In this document: positions 23,263 through 35,930 of the stretch, in pieces
How the letters are laid out: each line of letters opens with the position of its first letter
Position numbering within the stretch: position 1 is the stretch's first letter
NCBI GenBank assembly: GCA_037953625.1
Contig: CM075655.1
Coordinates: forward strand, 14,402,001-14,466,000
Origin: Crotalaria pallida
Taxonomy: Eukaryota > Streptophyta > Magnoliopsida > Fabales > Fabaceae
Direction: 5' to 3'
DNA length: 64,000 nt
Translations under genes and position numbers: made by a program
The notes under the pieces: model-generated
The model's input: only the letters and a program-made list of their open reading frames with translations
Told to the model about the DNA's origin: nothing
Database searches by the model: none

Positions 23263-26200
23263 TGTAACACCCCGTAAATTCCTCATCTTAAATTAAAATA
23301 GTAAAGAAATTTATTTTGATAAAAGTGTTTTGCAAGAGTATTTTATTGAATGATTTTCTAAATTTCACGTTTTTTAAAGCTAACGAATGATCTTGAAGTA
23401 ATGATTTTCTAAAACAATGTTCAACATTTAGAAATTTGGTTTTGAGAAAATTGATATGCTTAATGATTTTATAAAAATGTCGTGATGAAAAAGAATTGTT
23501 TGCTAGATATATGTGTACACACGGTTTTTGGTTGCTAAGAACTAAATGTGTGTGTGTGAAAATATATATGTGTATGAGCAATATGTGATGTATATTTGTG
23601 TAATGCATGAATGTGTAAATTTATGTGTATAATATATGTGTATGCCGTGTAAACATGATGCCCTCAAGATGTTATTTATGTGCATGCTTATGTGCGTGAA
23701 ATGTATGCATGCCTCATGTTATGTGTTGCTATTATAAACATGAAAATAAAATTATATATGTATGTGTGTGCATGAGTGTGATTCGGCCAAGTAGAAGGGT
23801 AGAGGAACCAAGAAGAGTGCATTTTCTTATGCATTAAAAAATTAGGAATTTAATAGAAAATAGGGAGAGAATAGGATAGATGACTCATGAAGCCTAGTGG
23901 AGACTTCCTTCCACCCTTGTCTCCCACGATTTGACTACTTCCATGCAACAATTGGGATGACCCAACTTGCCCTTCCTTCAACCCATTGAACCAAGGCTAA
24001 AATAGGGAAATTCCACCCCTTGCATTAACACTTAAAACCGTGTGAGTATGTGTTAGCTTAGTTCACTCCCTTCATTCATTTCCTTTCTTAGACAAGCTCA
24101 AACACATTTTCTTTCAAGAGCACTCTCAAGCTCTTGAAACTCATAGAGAGGAAGAGAAAACCCGTGAGGAAAAGAGAAGAAAGAAGAGTCGAAATCCCAA
24201 AGCCTCTTGACCCAAACTTCTTCAATTCTTTTCTCAACTCTCTTAGTCTTCAAAGATCAAGGAGAAAAACCCATCTACCCTAGAGGGAGAGAAAGGCTGA
24301 GGCAAACTAAGGAGAGAAGAAGAGGAGATTGAAGACTTTAGTTAGGACTTAAGGTTAAAAAATTGTGTTTAAGTTCATACTTTGCTTTAATTTTCTCATG
24401 CATGTTGATTTTGTGGCTTGATGATCCTTGTCTCCTTTGCATGTTCTTCTTATGTCTTGATCTTGGATTTTTGTGAATGAATGAACTTATAAATCACCAA
24501 ATCCATGACTAAATGATTCGGCCATGAGTAGAAGAAGTAGGCCTTGATGTTTTCGATTTGATCTATGTGATTTCATGCTATTGTTATGTTTAGAAAAAAG
24601 TGATTTCTAGCTTACTCTTTACGGTTTGATTGAGGATTTGAATTAAAGTTTGTGTTTTTGCCTTGATTTTCTTTTGCATGACTTGATCTATGATTAAATT
24701 TTTAGAAACCATGAAGTTTGAGTTTTGTGTGTATAAATTGAATATGAAGTCTTGATTTCTCATATGTACGTCACGGTTTTCTAAAGAAAATACACCTAAC
24801 AAGCTTTAGAAGTAATCTTAGTATAAAAAGAATTTGAGTCAAGGTTTTTGTGGATAATTCGGTTGATGTTTGAAAAAAAAAGGTAAAATGATGCCTTTAT
24901 GTCTTGCATGATGTGATCCATGAATCTAGGCAATTGCATGTAGAAATAAAATTATAAAACTTTGCCTCTTTGCATGTCATCATTCAGTCAAGACTAGGGA
25001 GAGTAGGAAATCATGTTTTTCCTTATATACATGTTGAGAATTATCTCACCTAGAGCTTTTTAGGTGCGTGTATGTGATTTCTAGAGGTTAAAGGCTTTGA
25101 CATAATTTTGATTGTATTATGTTGAGAGATTGGATGTTGTTTGTTAGAATTTTGTGAAGCTCATGTTTTTTTTTATAAAGAAAATTGGAAAACAAGTTTT
25201 TGGGAAAGTGATCTTTGCATTAGTTCATGTTCTATGTGTATGCATGATGAATATTTGACCTTGCTTTATCATGATGATATTCGGTCTATATGGGTTAGCT
25301 AGTCTAGGATATCTTTTTAATAAAATAACTTAAAAGGAATAAGTATATTTGGAGGAATGATGCTAAAATAAATTGCTTGAACTTGTGTTGTGGACGTGTG
25401 TTTTCTATTCGGTTCCTTACTTAGAGATAAAAGGGATAAATAAATTTAATTAATCTTGGAGGAGTATGTGTTTGAATTAATGTGTGTTATGTGCATTCGG
25501 AAGTGGGATGTAAATGCCTAAAATAAAATAAGTTGATCTATGTGGTTTAAATTGTGATGTTTGATTTATTTTCTTTTCTTTTATTCGGTTATGTAATTTA
25601 AATAGGGTTAGGAAGTTTAATTACATGAAATGAAAAGTGCATAACAATTTTAGAATAGGATGTAAAGTGTTTAAGGTAAAGAAAATAAATGTAAATATGT
25701 TTGGCTTGAATTTTGATTACGTTTGGTTTATGGATAAATGCATACTTAAGTGCTATTTGTCGTTGTATGTGGTGTGATTGCTTGAATGTCATGATGTATT
25801 CTTGGCTGTCCTAAGGTGTTTTATGATGAAAACATGGATTTTTAAAGTATTGATTTCTAAGCTAAAAAGTTATTTAAAGTAAAAGGTGTTTTTACAATAT
25901 TTTCGGAGTTTTATTCAAGTAATTTTGTAAAACCATTTTGCTGTCCAGACTTACTTGGACGTGCCCTTCATGTTTGAAAATATTTTCATATGATCAAAAA
26001 TCAAGTTTTCAAGTGATAATTGGTTTGGCTATATTTTCAAAGATTTTTCAACAAAGAAAGGACACGTATTGAACTCGGAAAATATTTTCTCAAATAAGTT
26101 AATAACATAAAGTATTTTATTTAATATGAGGAATGGAATAGAAAAGAGGTTGGGTGCAGCTGGCAGTTGGCAGCACAAGGATTCGAGGAGAGCACATTCA

Positions 26201-28704
26201 ATAGCTGGACCTCAGGTGAGAGAGAAGCTATCCTAAGACACTGTGGTGTTTAGGTGATTTATTAGGACGTCCCGCATCATCTCAAAGATCGGGACTACGT
26301 GGTTGGAGTCAGTAGTATAAGTGGCAATTGTTTGCCCTGTGTGGCCACTTATACGAAGGAGACGAAGACCACACTGTTATTGTGTGATGTTGTGTGTTGA
26401 TAGCATGTTTTTATTTAATTATGTTTGATAATGCTTATTGTTATTGGTTATGATGAGTAAACTATTGATGGACGTCTGTTACGTCCTGAATGAGAATGAA
26501 AACGAAAGAAATAGGTTAAGAAGATAATGGGATTGAAAGTAAAGACACAATAAGATATGGAATTGAAAAGAAAGAGTTGAGATTGGGGAATGAAAGATAA
26601 TGTTGAGAACGAGCCAGAGCTGGGAAGAGAGATATTGATAAGAAGTGTGATGTTGATTATGGAATGGGATGTGATCTGAGCGGAGCTTGGCTCCTTTTGT
26701 TTTGGTTTTAGTCTGGGACTAGTGTTGAGTTGAGCTTGCTCCTCCATTAGCGCCCAGCAAAGTTGTAAGTTTTCAAAAAGGTTTTTGAAAAGCAGTTTTT
26801 AAAAAGGGTTTTCGAAAAGAGACTTTCGAAAATGTTTTTGAAAAGAGATTTTGAGAAATACTATAAAAAGTGTTTTCAGAAAAGTTTTGAAAGGAAATTT
26901 TTATGAAAGGTTTTGGAAGGAGATTTTATAAACTTTGAGAAAAGAAATTGTCGAGAAAACTTTGGAAGAAAGATTTTCAGTAAATTTGCGAAATCAGATT
27001 TTTGAGAAAGTGGTGTGGAATGATATTTTTGAGAAAGAGCTTGTGAAAACACTATTTTGAACAGTTGTGAAACTAGACTTCTGAGAAACTTCATGAAAGG
27101 GAATTTTATGAAAATGAGGTCTTGTGAAAGCTTATAAAATGGTGTTTTGATGAAGTTTATGAAAAGATTGCGGAATGAGGTTGTTGAGAGAGATGGTGAT
27201 TTGTATTTTGTGAAATGAGATGTCAGCCGAGTGTTCAGTGGTGTGATTCCAGCTCTGTGCCATGTGAGAAATGAGGAGAGAAAGATTGTGCCAAGTTAGT
27301 GGTCGGGTCTCATTGAAGGGATGTACGAAGGATGGGCCGACCTTAGGATAATTAAAAAGATTAAAAGACTTAAAAGACATATGCGGTGAGGTATGAGAGT
27401 GCGAAGTAGTGGAGAGGAAGAAACGATAAGTATCTGCGGATACTTAGGACGAGATTGCATTAGGGGAGGACGATGACGGTGAAACGTCAAGAAGTCTAGA
27501 GTGTGTTTCTAGGCAGAACGAACTCCACATGTGGCGCACTAATGTGGTGGGGACTGGGTCTAATGCCGTGGCAAGTTCTGCGGGCCCACTAGAAACATAC
27601 TGTCGGCCCCTAGATTGCAAATCGAGAACAGTGAGAGGGACTGAAACGGGGCATTGTGTTTGCCACTGCGTGGACAGTGAGCCTTCATATTATTGATATG
27701 ATTTGAGGACGAGATCCTCCTGGTCTGGGACCATTTATGTGTTGTGACAGCTGTCGTGCCCGCGTGGTAAAGGTCTTGTACTCCTGTTTGCTTCCGATTA
27801 GGTTGGGTGGATGACCGAGGAGATGTAGACGTGTGAGACGATGGTAACAAAGGAAGTACTTCGATGATATTATGATCTCTCCCCTAATCATCGGAGTTTA
27901 TGATTTGATAAGACGTGATAATGAAAACCGAAAAGAGATGGAGAAAGTAGTTGAGAAAGAAGGAATGTGGATAAGTTAGTAAAGTAAGAAAAATCATGAT
28001 AATAATAATGATGATAATAGTGAAATGTTTGATCCTTGTGCTGTATGTATGTGGTGTGTTGTATGTTTGTATTGTCTTGATATCTCGCCTATCGTAATTC
28101 CACACCGTCGACGATGCGTCGTTCGGATTGCTTACTCTCTCCTGTTCGTTGGCATATCGGTGCTGCTGATGTCTCAACGGGCAGACGGAGTACCTTATGG
28201 AGATCATCTCTCTAGAGGGAGCTGAATGACAACGGCAGAGCAGCGATAGAGACGACTTCAATTTCGGGGATGAAGAAAGGGCGCAAGAAGAGAGGAGAGT
28301 TCCATCTGGATGTCTTCATCAGAAGGAAGCGAAAGTAGAGTGCTTAGGTTAAGTTTATGGATTGTGTTTTTGAGTCAAGGATTTCCAAGCAATGTGCCAC
28401 TTATGTAATACAGCTACTTTTAAACTATATTTTGAAAAGTGCTTCTCTTTAAAAGGGAGGCTGGTGTGAACTTTTGAAATCTATTATGAGTATTAATTTT
28501 CTTGAAATTAAATTACTTTACGAAAAGAAAGATGTTAGTAACAACTCGGTTTTCGGAAAGGTGAATGGAAGAACTTAAAGAGATTTTTAATAACATCATC
28601 AAACACTTCAACAATGTTTTACAAAAAAAAAAATCTGGCCTCATTTTTTCAACTTTAACAATTAAAAAGGAATATTTTCGGTTTACGAAAATCGGGCTAT
28701 TACA
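23263..28704 (+). repeat. E4 3' LTR (5442 bp)
   Basis: Nearly identical to 16542-21981, with scattered single-base differences and small indels. It starts TGTAACACCCCG and ends GGGCTATTACA, where the terminal region differs by one base from the 5' copy. Contents are as for the 5' LTR. Confidence 0.92.
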
Positions 28705-28765
28705 TCTCCAATTAAGGATTCTGAGTGGAATTTCGGGGACGAAATTCCAATAAGTGGGGGAGAAT
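28705..28765 (+). other. E3 interior end: TSD, GGGA hairpin, polypurine tract
   Basis: Begins with the right TSD of E4 (tctcc). A perfect 8-bp stem with a GGGA loop lies at 28728-28747, then the polypurine tract AAGTGGGGGAGAA just before the 3' LTR. The same order occurs at 37364-37401 in E5. Confidence 0.85.
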
Positions 28766-31156
28766 TGTAACATCCCTAATTTTAATTCCAAGTTTAATTA
28801 GGAAAACCTAAGTTAGAATTTATGAGGAAAACCAATAGTAAGCCATGGGTAGGAGTTAAGAGTAATGTCTTAGAGTTAGAAATTGTGAAATTTGGGTTTT
28901 TGGCAAAGTAATCGATTACAAGCTCTCTGGTAGAAATACTTTGATGTTGCATCAATTGTAATCGATTACTCTTAAGGAGATAATCGATTATTTTAGGTGA
29001 TAATCGATTACTTGGGGGCAAAGTAATCGATTATCAGTACTCTGGTCATTATATGATGCAGCAAGAATAATCGATTAATTGGAGGGAGTAATCGATTATT
29101 TTATCAAAGTAATCGATTACTTTGGGCAAGTAATCGATTACTTCAGGTCTGATGCAGAAAAAAATAAAGTAAGGGCAGAAACGTCTTTTCCACCCTTTCT
29201 CCCCCTATTTCAGCCACACACCCCCCTCCCTTATCTCAAAGCTCGACCCTCTCTCTCTCTCTCTCTTTTCCTCTCTTTCTCTCTTCTTCTCCCTCTCATA
29301 CGTTTCTCTCTCCCTCTCTTCCACCCAACCACCATCAACCACCCAAATCCTCCCTTTCAAGCCGTCACCCTTGAGATTCATCTCCTCCTTCATGTCTTCA
29401 TCCTCATCTCCTCCCTTGGTGGCTCTCTCTCTCTCTCCATGAAGCTCTTTCTCTCTCCTAGGGCTCCACTCTCTCTCTCCTCAAATCTTGAAGAACGGAG
29501 TGGAGATCGGTCAGGAGAGTTGAAATCCCAGTAGATCGGAGTAAGATTCAAGGTCCTTGGAGCTTTGTGTGAGCTCTCTCCTTCTCTAAGGTAAGGGGAG
29601 TCTTTTTTCCACACTTTGAGTTAGGGATAATTAGAGTTTATAATAGGATTTGGGTTTAATAGTTAGATTGGGTTGTGGGTAACAAATTAATACTTGGTTA
29701 GAGTTGATTTGGGGTGATTGTTATAATTTTGGTTGATTTTGTTAAATTATTGAAAATGTTTATGTTAATTCTTTTTGTATATTATTAAAGTAGGAAGTGA
29801 AGAACCCTAGGGAGTTGATTTATTTTAAGCACCCTGGGACATACCTAAGTATGTCGACTAATTTGTTGATATTTGATGGTTATTACTTGTTATGTGTTAT
29901 ATGTTAGAAACTTATTATGTTCAAATAAGTGCTTAGTGTGGGTGATTTTGATTATTGATGGTTTAATAGAATAATATAAAAGGAAAAAAAAGAAATGATG
30001 ATTTTATGAGAGTGGAAGCAAATTGAAAACAATTAAGAAATGACAATAAAATATTAAAGATATAATGTGGATTGTGCGATCCAGATCTTGTAAGACGTTT
30101 TCCGAAGGAGACTGTAAGCGTAGGTCGCGTAAGACACACATTGTGTGCAGTTGTAAGACGTTGTCCGTAGGAGACTGTATGCAATGATGTCGCACATTCT
30201 GGCTGTGAGTGATCCAGATCTTGTAAGACGTTGTCCGTAGGAGACTGTACGCATAGATCGCGTAAGACGCACAGGATGCGCAGCTGTAAGACGTTGTCCG
30301 AAGGAGACTGTACGCAATGATGGACACACACACCATATAATAATAAAGATATAATTGGATTGTGCGATTCCAGATCTTGTAAGACGTTGCTCGTAGGAGA
30401 CTGTATGCATAGATCGTGTAAGACGCACTTGATGCGCAGCTGTAAGACGTTGTCCGTAGGAGACTGTACACAATGATGGACGCACATTCTGATTGTGGAA
30501 TCCAGGTCTTGTAAGACGTTGTCCGTAGGAGACGGTACACATAGACCGCGTAAGACACACATTGTGTGCAGCTGTAAGACGTTGCCTGTAGGAGACTGTA
30601 CGCAATGATGGATCCACGTAATAATTTCTAAAAGTCTATGAAAAACGCAAAGAGTATGAAAAGGGGAAAGAAAAGTTTAAGTAATGAAAAGAGATGAAAA
30701 AGACACAAGTTTGATAATAATGGAAATGCTTGAAGCGAAAGAGTTGATGTTTGTCAAAAGGAAGTTTTGTCATTGATGTGAATTTAGTGAACCTGGGAAT
30801 TTTATGTGTATTAATTTTGGCATTTGATTATGGTGAATTTGTTGATTCATGGTTCGATTTGTCTATTAGTCTTGAGTTCTTGTTATGAGCTATTTACTAT
30901 CTTGTAATTCACTGTGTTGTGAAAAGGTCTCACCCTTAGTGGTTATCATTTTAGGTACCTGTGCAAGAAGCTCAAAGATCAGAGTGTCGCAGCGGAAGAA
31001 TGGAAAGAAGGAAACTCTATGTTGTACTTTCTTATATTATGATTGGAATGCCCAAACCATTTGTAAACTTGTTTTATGAATAGTAAATTTTAATGTTCCT
31101 TATTTGGATTACAAACTTTTAAATTACTATTTTATAAAAAAAAAATGGGTGTTACA
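28766..31156 (+). repeat. E3 3' LTR (2391 bp)
   Basis: Homologous to 10702-13177 over its length, with the same start and end. It has fewer array units and lacks one palindrome interval near 28905. Donor-like site at 29591, acceptor-like at 30954. Confidence 0.92.
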
Positions 31157-31179
31157 GACATAATTAAGCCAACTAAAAA
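31157..31179. mobile_element. Right end of the MITE with both TSDs
   Basis: 31157-31161 gacat is the right TSD of E3. 31162-31170 finishes the MITE terminal repeat (AATTAAGCC). 31171-31179 aactaaaaa is the right 9-bp TSD of the MITE. Confidence 0.88.
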
Positions 31180-31663
31180 ATTAGCTTTGAGAATAATTTG
31201 TGAGGGTTAAATTCCAAAACTCAATATATATCAGTAATTGTTTCCTATATTCAATATCAAGTTATACAAATCAAACCATTGACTCTAATAGAAATTGGAA
31301 AGTATACCCAGAAAAATGAAAGGTTTGAGATAATAGGCCAAAGCAATAAATAAAAACCAATATAATTAAGCGGGTTTTACATTACATCTTAACCAAAAAT
31401 TTTAAGGTCAATGAGTGTATTTACTTATAAGGTTTTCAAATTATTCATGGTTAATCAATGTGGGATTCCAACAATAATCACATATTCCATACACCTTATC
31501 ATTTTTTTCATCTCTAAATCGAAAATACATATGTTGTTTAAAAAAAAAGCTTTCATGTGTTATTTATTATGATTGGTTGAAAAAATATTTGCTTTATTAA
31601 ATTTGTGACTTAAATAATATTTTTCTAATCGATCGCAATAAATGACATATAAAATGGCAAACG
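31180..31663. other. Unassigned AT-rich stretch
   Basis: No gene, no terminal repeats and no palindrome pairs seen. It continues 9679-9904 once the MITE and E3 are removed and may be older non-element DNA. Confidence 0.5.
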
Positions 31664-31929
31664 TGTAACACCCCAAATTTTTAGTCCCTGATTAATGAAA
31701 ATTTAATTATAAAGTTTATTCATAATTAATTTCTTTTAATTTAATTTTGATTAATTATGGGCTTTGGTGTGAGCATTTGAATAGTGAGAATGCATGAAAA
31801 ATAATTTGGTTATTATTATATTATAAGGTTATTGCATAATAGTCCTCGTTTTAGGACCTAGAGGTAATATTAGAAAGGTTTTGGAGGGAAAAGAAATAAA
31901 ATATTATTTTATCAAAAATTGGCCAAAAG

Positions 31930-32095
31930 ACTCGAGTCTTTTTGAAAAGACTCGAATGTTTTGGATAGAAATGCACGAGTTAGTGCGTTTGATGAGTCAT
32001 CAACTCGAATAACCAACGAGTTGACACGAAACTCACTTAGCCACGCGTTCCCGGTGTCGTGTCGACCTGCATGATCAACCAGCTCGTCTATATAA
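31930..32095 (+). promoter_or_regulatory. LTR-A promoter: paired ACTCGAGT and TATA box
   Basis: ACTCGAGT at 31930 and its one-base variant at 31950 (20 bp apart), then TATATAA at 32089-32095. The flanks align with 33966-34143 in E2, where the palindromes are TAACCGGTTA instead. Confidence 0.65.
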
Positions 32096-32997
32096 GCGTG
32101 ATTGTTGATCGAATTTGCCTCATTTTGGCTAAGTTTGGTCTGAAAACGAAGTTAGGGTTCTTGATTTCGTTGCCTCTGTTCTTGTTCGATTCTGAGTGTT
32201 GATCTGAGGGCTATACGCCATTGTAAAGCTCACATCTCGAGCTTTACAAAGACACAAGAATCATGAGTTGAGGTTGAGTGTGCGTGGAGTAGTGATCTTG
32301 CAAAGTGAGGGCTCTTTTTTGTCAAAGTGTAGTTCCTGAAGCTTGGAGCTGACTTTGGAGCTCGATTTCGGTAAGCATAAGCACCCTTTTCACCTCAAAC
32401 TTGTCCCTATCTATAGTTCATGTTGCAGAGAACATAATCTAACCATCTTCCCCAATTTTTATGCATGATTCGAATGTCAATTAATGTGGTTTTGAACCCC
32501 TGCTGAAACTGTCATGCATGTTCGGGACTGAAGTGATTAGAGTTTTTGGCTGCTTTTCTCTGTGAAGATTTCATTCAAACACGACCTAGAGGTAAGGGGG
32601 AAGCTATACATTCACTAGAATAGGATTAACATATCTTGCTTTTAATTAGAGAGTCACCATGAGACTCTAAGGGCATAGATTGAAATAAGATTATGGCATG
32701 AAGGCCTCTTTGAGCTTAAATTTTGATTTGAGCAAGTTTACTATGTTGCATGTGTAATGTATGAACACTGTTTTCATGCCAAATGTGAGTAGAATTGATT
32801 TTGGTACTTTAAGTTGCTTAAAATGTGGTTTTTATGCATAATTGATATTTGGATTTGATTCTCTGTCATTTGATGTAATATCAATATTGGAGCATGTTTA
32901 AAATGTATAAACAAAGTTCTGTTGATCATTGATTTAAGTTAAAATTGGTTAGAATTGAAAATGGCATGTTGAAACCCAAATTCTGGGCTGATGAACT

Positions 32998-33123
32998 ACT
33001 CGAGTATTCTGGGCTGATGAACTACTCGAGTATTTGATGAAATACTCGAGTATTTTGGGCAGTCTGATGCACAGTTTCAGGAAATGGATGAACCACTCGA
33101 GTATCTAAAGCTAATACTCGAGT
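32998..33123. repeat. ACTCGAGT cluster in LTR-A intron-like region
   Basis: ACTCGAGT starts at 32998, 33024, 33044, 33095 and 33116. Spacings of 20 (33024/33044) and 21 bp (33095/33116) match the pairs in E1. Confidence 0.88.
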
Positions 33124-33373
33124 ATTTTTACTAAATGCTGAAAAAAATACCATTTCTAATCTAACCATTTTTATTTAAATCTAATGACACGTAAGGGAAT
33201 GATATGATGCTCCACTTGATGAATTTTATTATCAAATATGTTGTGCATGGAAGTTGAAATATTTCATTGATGTGTTTAATGCATGTTGCACATAATGAGA
33301 CTAATGATTATTCTATAATAGAATGGTTAATGTGCATCCATGCATGGTGGAAAGGTGATAAGGTATCGTTTGT

Positions 33374-33690
33374 CATGTTCCTGGAACATGAGGAGGGTAC
33401 TCTGGGAGTACCAAATTGGACTGCGACTTGCTTGTTGTCACATTTTGGTAATGTGGTCAGCATTGGTTGCTTTGAACGTGGATGTTCTGTCTTGGTGACG
33501 CAACGCACACTTCGGTAGTGGCGTTATGGACCACGTTCCAAGCATAGTCGTGCGTCTTGCTCGATGAGACATTTTGGTAATGTTGCCAGCGTCATGGGAT
33601 GTTGTTGATATGGTTATTACGTCTTGGTGACGTGATTCACACTTTGGTAGTGGCATTATGGATTATATTCCGAGCAGGTTCGCTATACGT
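33374..33690. repeat. Hairpin array in LTR-A
   Basis: Perfect short inverted repeats with different arms: catgttc/gaacatg (33374-33390), ggtactc/gagtacc (33396-33412), cacatt/aatgtg (33439-33455), followed by weaker gtc-ttggt-gac and acatt-ttggt-aatgt units to about 33690. It is the equivalent of the array in the E2 LTRs. Confidence 0.8.
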
Positions 33691-33965
33691 TATGAGAATG
33701 TAACATCCCTAATTTTCGTCTCCCGGATAATAAGGAAATTAATAATAAAGTTTTATTATTAATTTATATAAATTTTCCAAGTTTATATTTTGTATTTAAT
33801 TAGCCTTGAAATATAAAAATAGGTGAAGGTATTTTTATATGGTGAATAAATACAAAAATATAGATATTGCATTTTAGTCCTTTGGTTAGGACCTAAATGT
33901 AATATTAGAAAGGTTCTTGGAGGGAAAAGTTTTAAAAGTGTTAATTTTTAAATTTTACACTGATC

Positions 33966-34143
33966 TAACCGGTTAGTAATGCCCTGTAACCGGTTACACG
34001 ATGAACCCAAAAACTGGGTTAGTGCGTTTTGATGAGTAATCACTGGATTAATCCACGAATTCGCCACGAAATCAGCTCTAGATTAGTGGAAAACACGCGT
34101 CATTGTGCATGTCAACCTGATTTCTCTATATAAGCCAGTGTTG
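33966..34143 (+). promoter_or_regulatory. E2 5' LTR promoter: paired TAACCGGTTA and TATA box
   Basis: TAACCGGTTA at 33966 and 33987 (21 bp apart), then TATATAA at 34137-34143. The 3' LTR repeats this at 55048/55069 and 55209-55215. Confidence 0.7.
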
Positions 34144-35036
34144 TTGATGGAATTGGGTTGAATTTCTGGGGGAAGTGCTGAAACTCTGTTGCTAGGGTTC
34201 CTAAATTAGTCCTTTAAATTCTTCTTCGTGCAAGTGAGTTAGGATTTGAGTGATACACTATTGGAAAGCTTGAATCAAGGGCTTTTCATTGATATAAGAT
34301 TCGTGAGCAGAGATTTCTTGTGTGAGGAGAAATCAATCCAAGAAATTGAAGTTGTCAACACTGTCTCTGTGTTTGTGGAGCTGTCTTTGAGCTTCGATTT
34401 AGGTAAGCTCGAGCACTCTTTGAATCTCAAACCACATTGATTTTCTTGTGCATGTTGCATACAACAAGTCCTAACCATTTTCCCCAAATTATGTTACCTT
34501 TTCATGCACCAAAATCTCTGGTTTTTGAACCCTGTTGAACCTGTGTTGGCTGAGGACAGAGCTTGAGGTTCATGTGGATTTCTTGTCAAAGTCAGTGCTT
34601 TCACTCATCAAACACAAATTAGAGGTATGGGAGAAGTTTATCTTATACTAGATTGAGACTAAAATCATGTGTTTTAGGACTTGAGTCAACAAAGACTCAA
34701 AAAAGGCATTATGTGATTAGGTTAAAAGGCTTGGAGGCCATTTCTGTGTCTCAATTCTTTTTGAGCAAGTTTGATAACCTGCATGCAAGGGATTTTGATG
34801 ATTGAATCATGATCTAAATGCTTATTATGGGTTTTGTGGTATTAAATTGTGTTTATGTTGGTTTTTATGCGATTTGATACTCTAAAATGAATGCATGCAA
34901 ATGAAACATGTTTCTGTGGTTGAACATGTTTAAATTAAGGTATGTGAACTCTGTTGAGTGTTGAAATTGGTTAGATTTGAGTATTGAAAAGAATGGTATG
35001 CAAAACTTAACTTTTCAGTGTGCAGTCTGCATAATC

Positions 35037-35446
35037 TAACCGGTTATTCGATATTTGTAACCGGTTAGATATTGTAAATTTTCAAAGAAACTGAATTTCT
35101 GAAATTGGCACGGTATCCTTACCATTTGCACTAAAGTCTATACTCTAATTTCACTTGGAATCAATCTGAAAACATGTTAATAAACACTGTTTATTCCAGA
35201 TTGTGATTGAGGAGTCAATGCCTTAATATTTTAAGATAATTTCAAGAGGAAATTATGCTTAATTGGAATTGAGTTGTGATTTAGACTTTTGAATGATGGA
35301 ATCAGTGGGTTTGAGGTATAAACCAATGCTGAAACTTTGTTTATGGATTGGGTGGAGAATTCAAGAAAAAGGGTTTTCTGAATTGCAATGGTTAGTAAGT
35401 TCAGGTCTGTAATTCTAACCGGTAAGCTTGAGACTGTAACCGGTTA
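35037..35446. repeat. Two further TAACCGGTTA pairs in E2 5' LTR
   Basis: Starts 35037/35058 and 35416/35437 (first copy of the second pair has one mismatch, taaccggtaa). Both spacings are exactly 21 bp, like the promoter pair. The 3' LTR has 56119/56140 and 56498/56519. Confidence 0.9.
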
Positions 35447-35716
35447 GTACCTGAAACTGAAAAATAAAAAGTTAAGTCTTTTAAATGAAAAGCTTAATAC
35501 CAATGGTTGAGATTTCCCAATCCAAGTTTAATGGCATGTTTTTAAGTAAATTCATGGATGAATTTTGGTGCCAATGGTTATACCTCAAATTAATCATTCA
35601 AAAGAGAAATTGAGATATCTCTAAATCACAATAATTAAATTAAAGATAAAAACCAACCTTAATAATTGTGCATTCATGCATAGAGAATGGAAGATAGGTT
35701 GGTAGGAAACGTTTAT

Positions 35717-35930
35717 CATATTCTGGGAAAATGAGGAGGGTACTCCGGGAGTACCAAATTTGTAACCTACTTGATGACACATTCTGGGAATGTGGCCAGT
35801 GTCTGGGACATGGTTTTTATGCGTTCCGGGAACGTGATACACACTCTGGGAGTGATGTTTATTTATCCAAGTATGGTTTGGCATACGTTCTGGGAACGTA
35901 TGTTAGTGTTCTGGGAACACACTGGTGTAT
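35717..35930. repeat. Hairpin array in E2 5' LTR
   Basis: Counterpart of 56799-57002. The same succession of inverted repeats around TGG or CGG loops is present; the first unit has one unpaired base here (catattc/gaaaatg). Confidence 0.8.

Larger units (their letters stand above)
16542..28704 (+). mobile_element. E4: non-autonomous element with 5.44-kb LTRs and 1.28-kb interior
   Basis: LTRs 16542-21981 (5440 bp) and 23263-28704 (5442 bp) are nearly identical along their whole length, and a perfect TSD tctcc (16537-16541, 28705-28709) flanks the element. The interior of 1281 bp has a PBS and polypurine tract but no gag or pol. LTRs make up about 90% of the element. This resembles LARD-type elements but with a much reduced interior. 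High LTR identity points to recent insertion. Confidence 0.93.
10702..31156 (+). mobile_element. E3: non-coding Gypsy LTR retrotransposon containing E4
   Basis: LTRs at 10702-13177 and 28766-31156, PBS just inside the first, polypurine tract just before the second, and a perfect 5-bp TSD gacat (10697-10701 and 31157-31161). Without E4 the interior is about 3.4 kb and shows no gag or pol, so it relies on proteins from elsewhere. The GGGA hairpin and polypurine tract match chromoviruses E1 and E2. It inserted 9 bp inside the right end of the MITE. Confidence 0.93.
31664..33698 (+). repeat. LTR-A: E1-family LTR, left part, split by E2
   Basis: Starts TGTAACACCCC and follows the E1 LTR in order on the plus strand: paired ACTCGAGT (31930/31950, second copy actcgaat), TATATAA (32089-32095), donor-like TTTCG|GTAAGC with GT at 32371, ACTCGAGT cluster (32998-33123) and hairpin array (33374-33690). 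E2 inserted after 33698 with TSD gagaa; LTR-A resumes at 58352. Confidence 0.88.

Noticed and set aside
33267..33518. 83-codon frame in LTR-A
   Set aside because: Crosses the hairpin array and has no conserved protein counterpart in the E1 or E2 LTRs.
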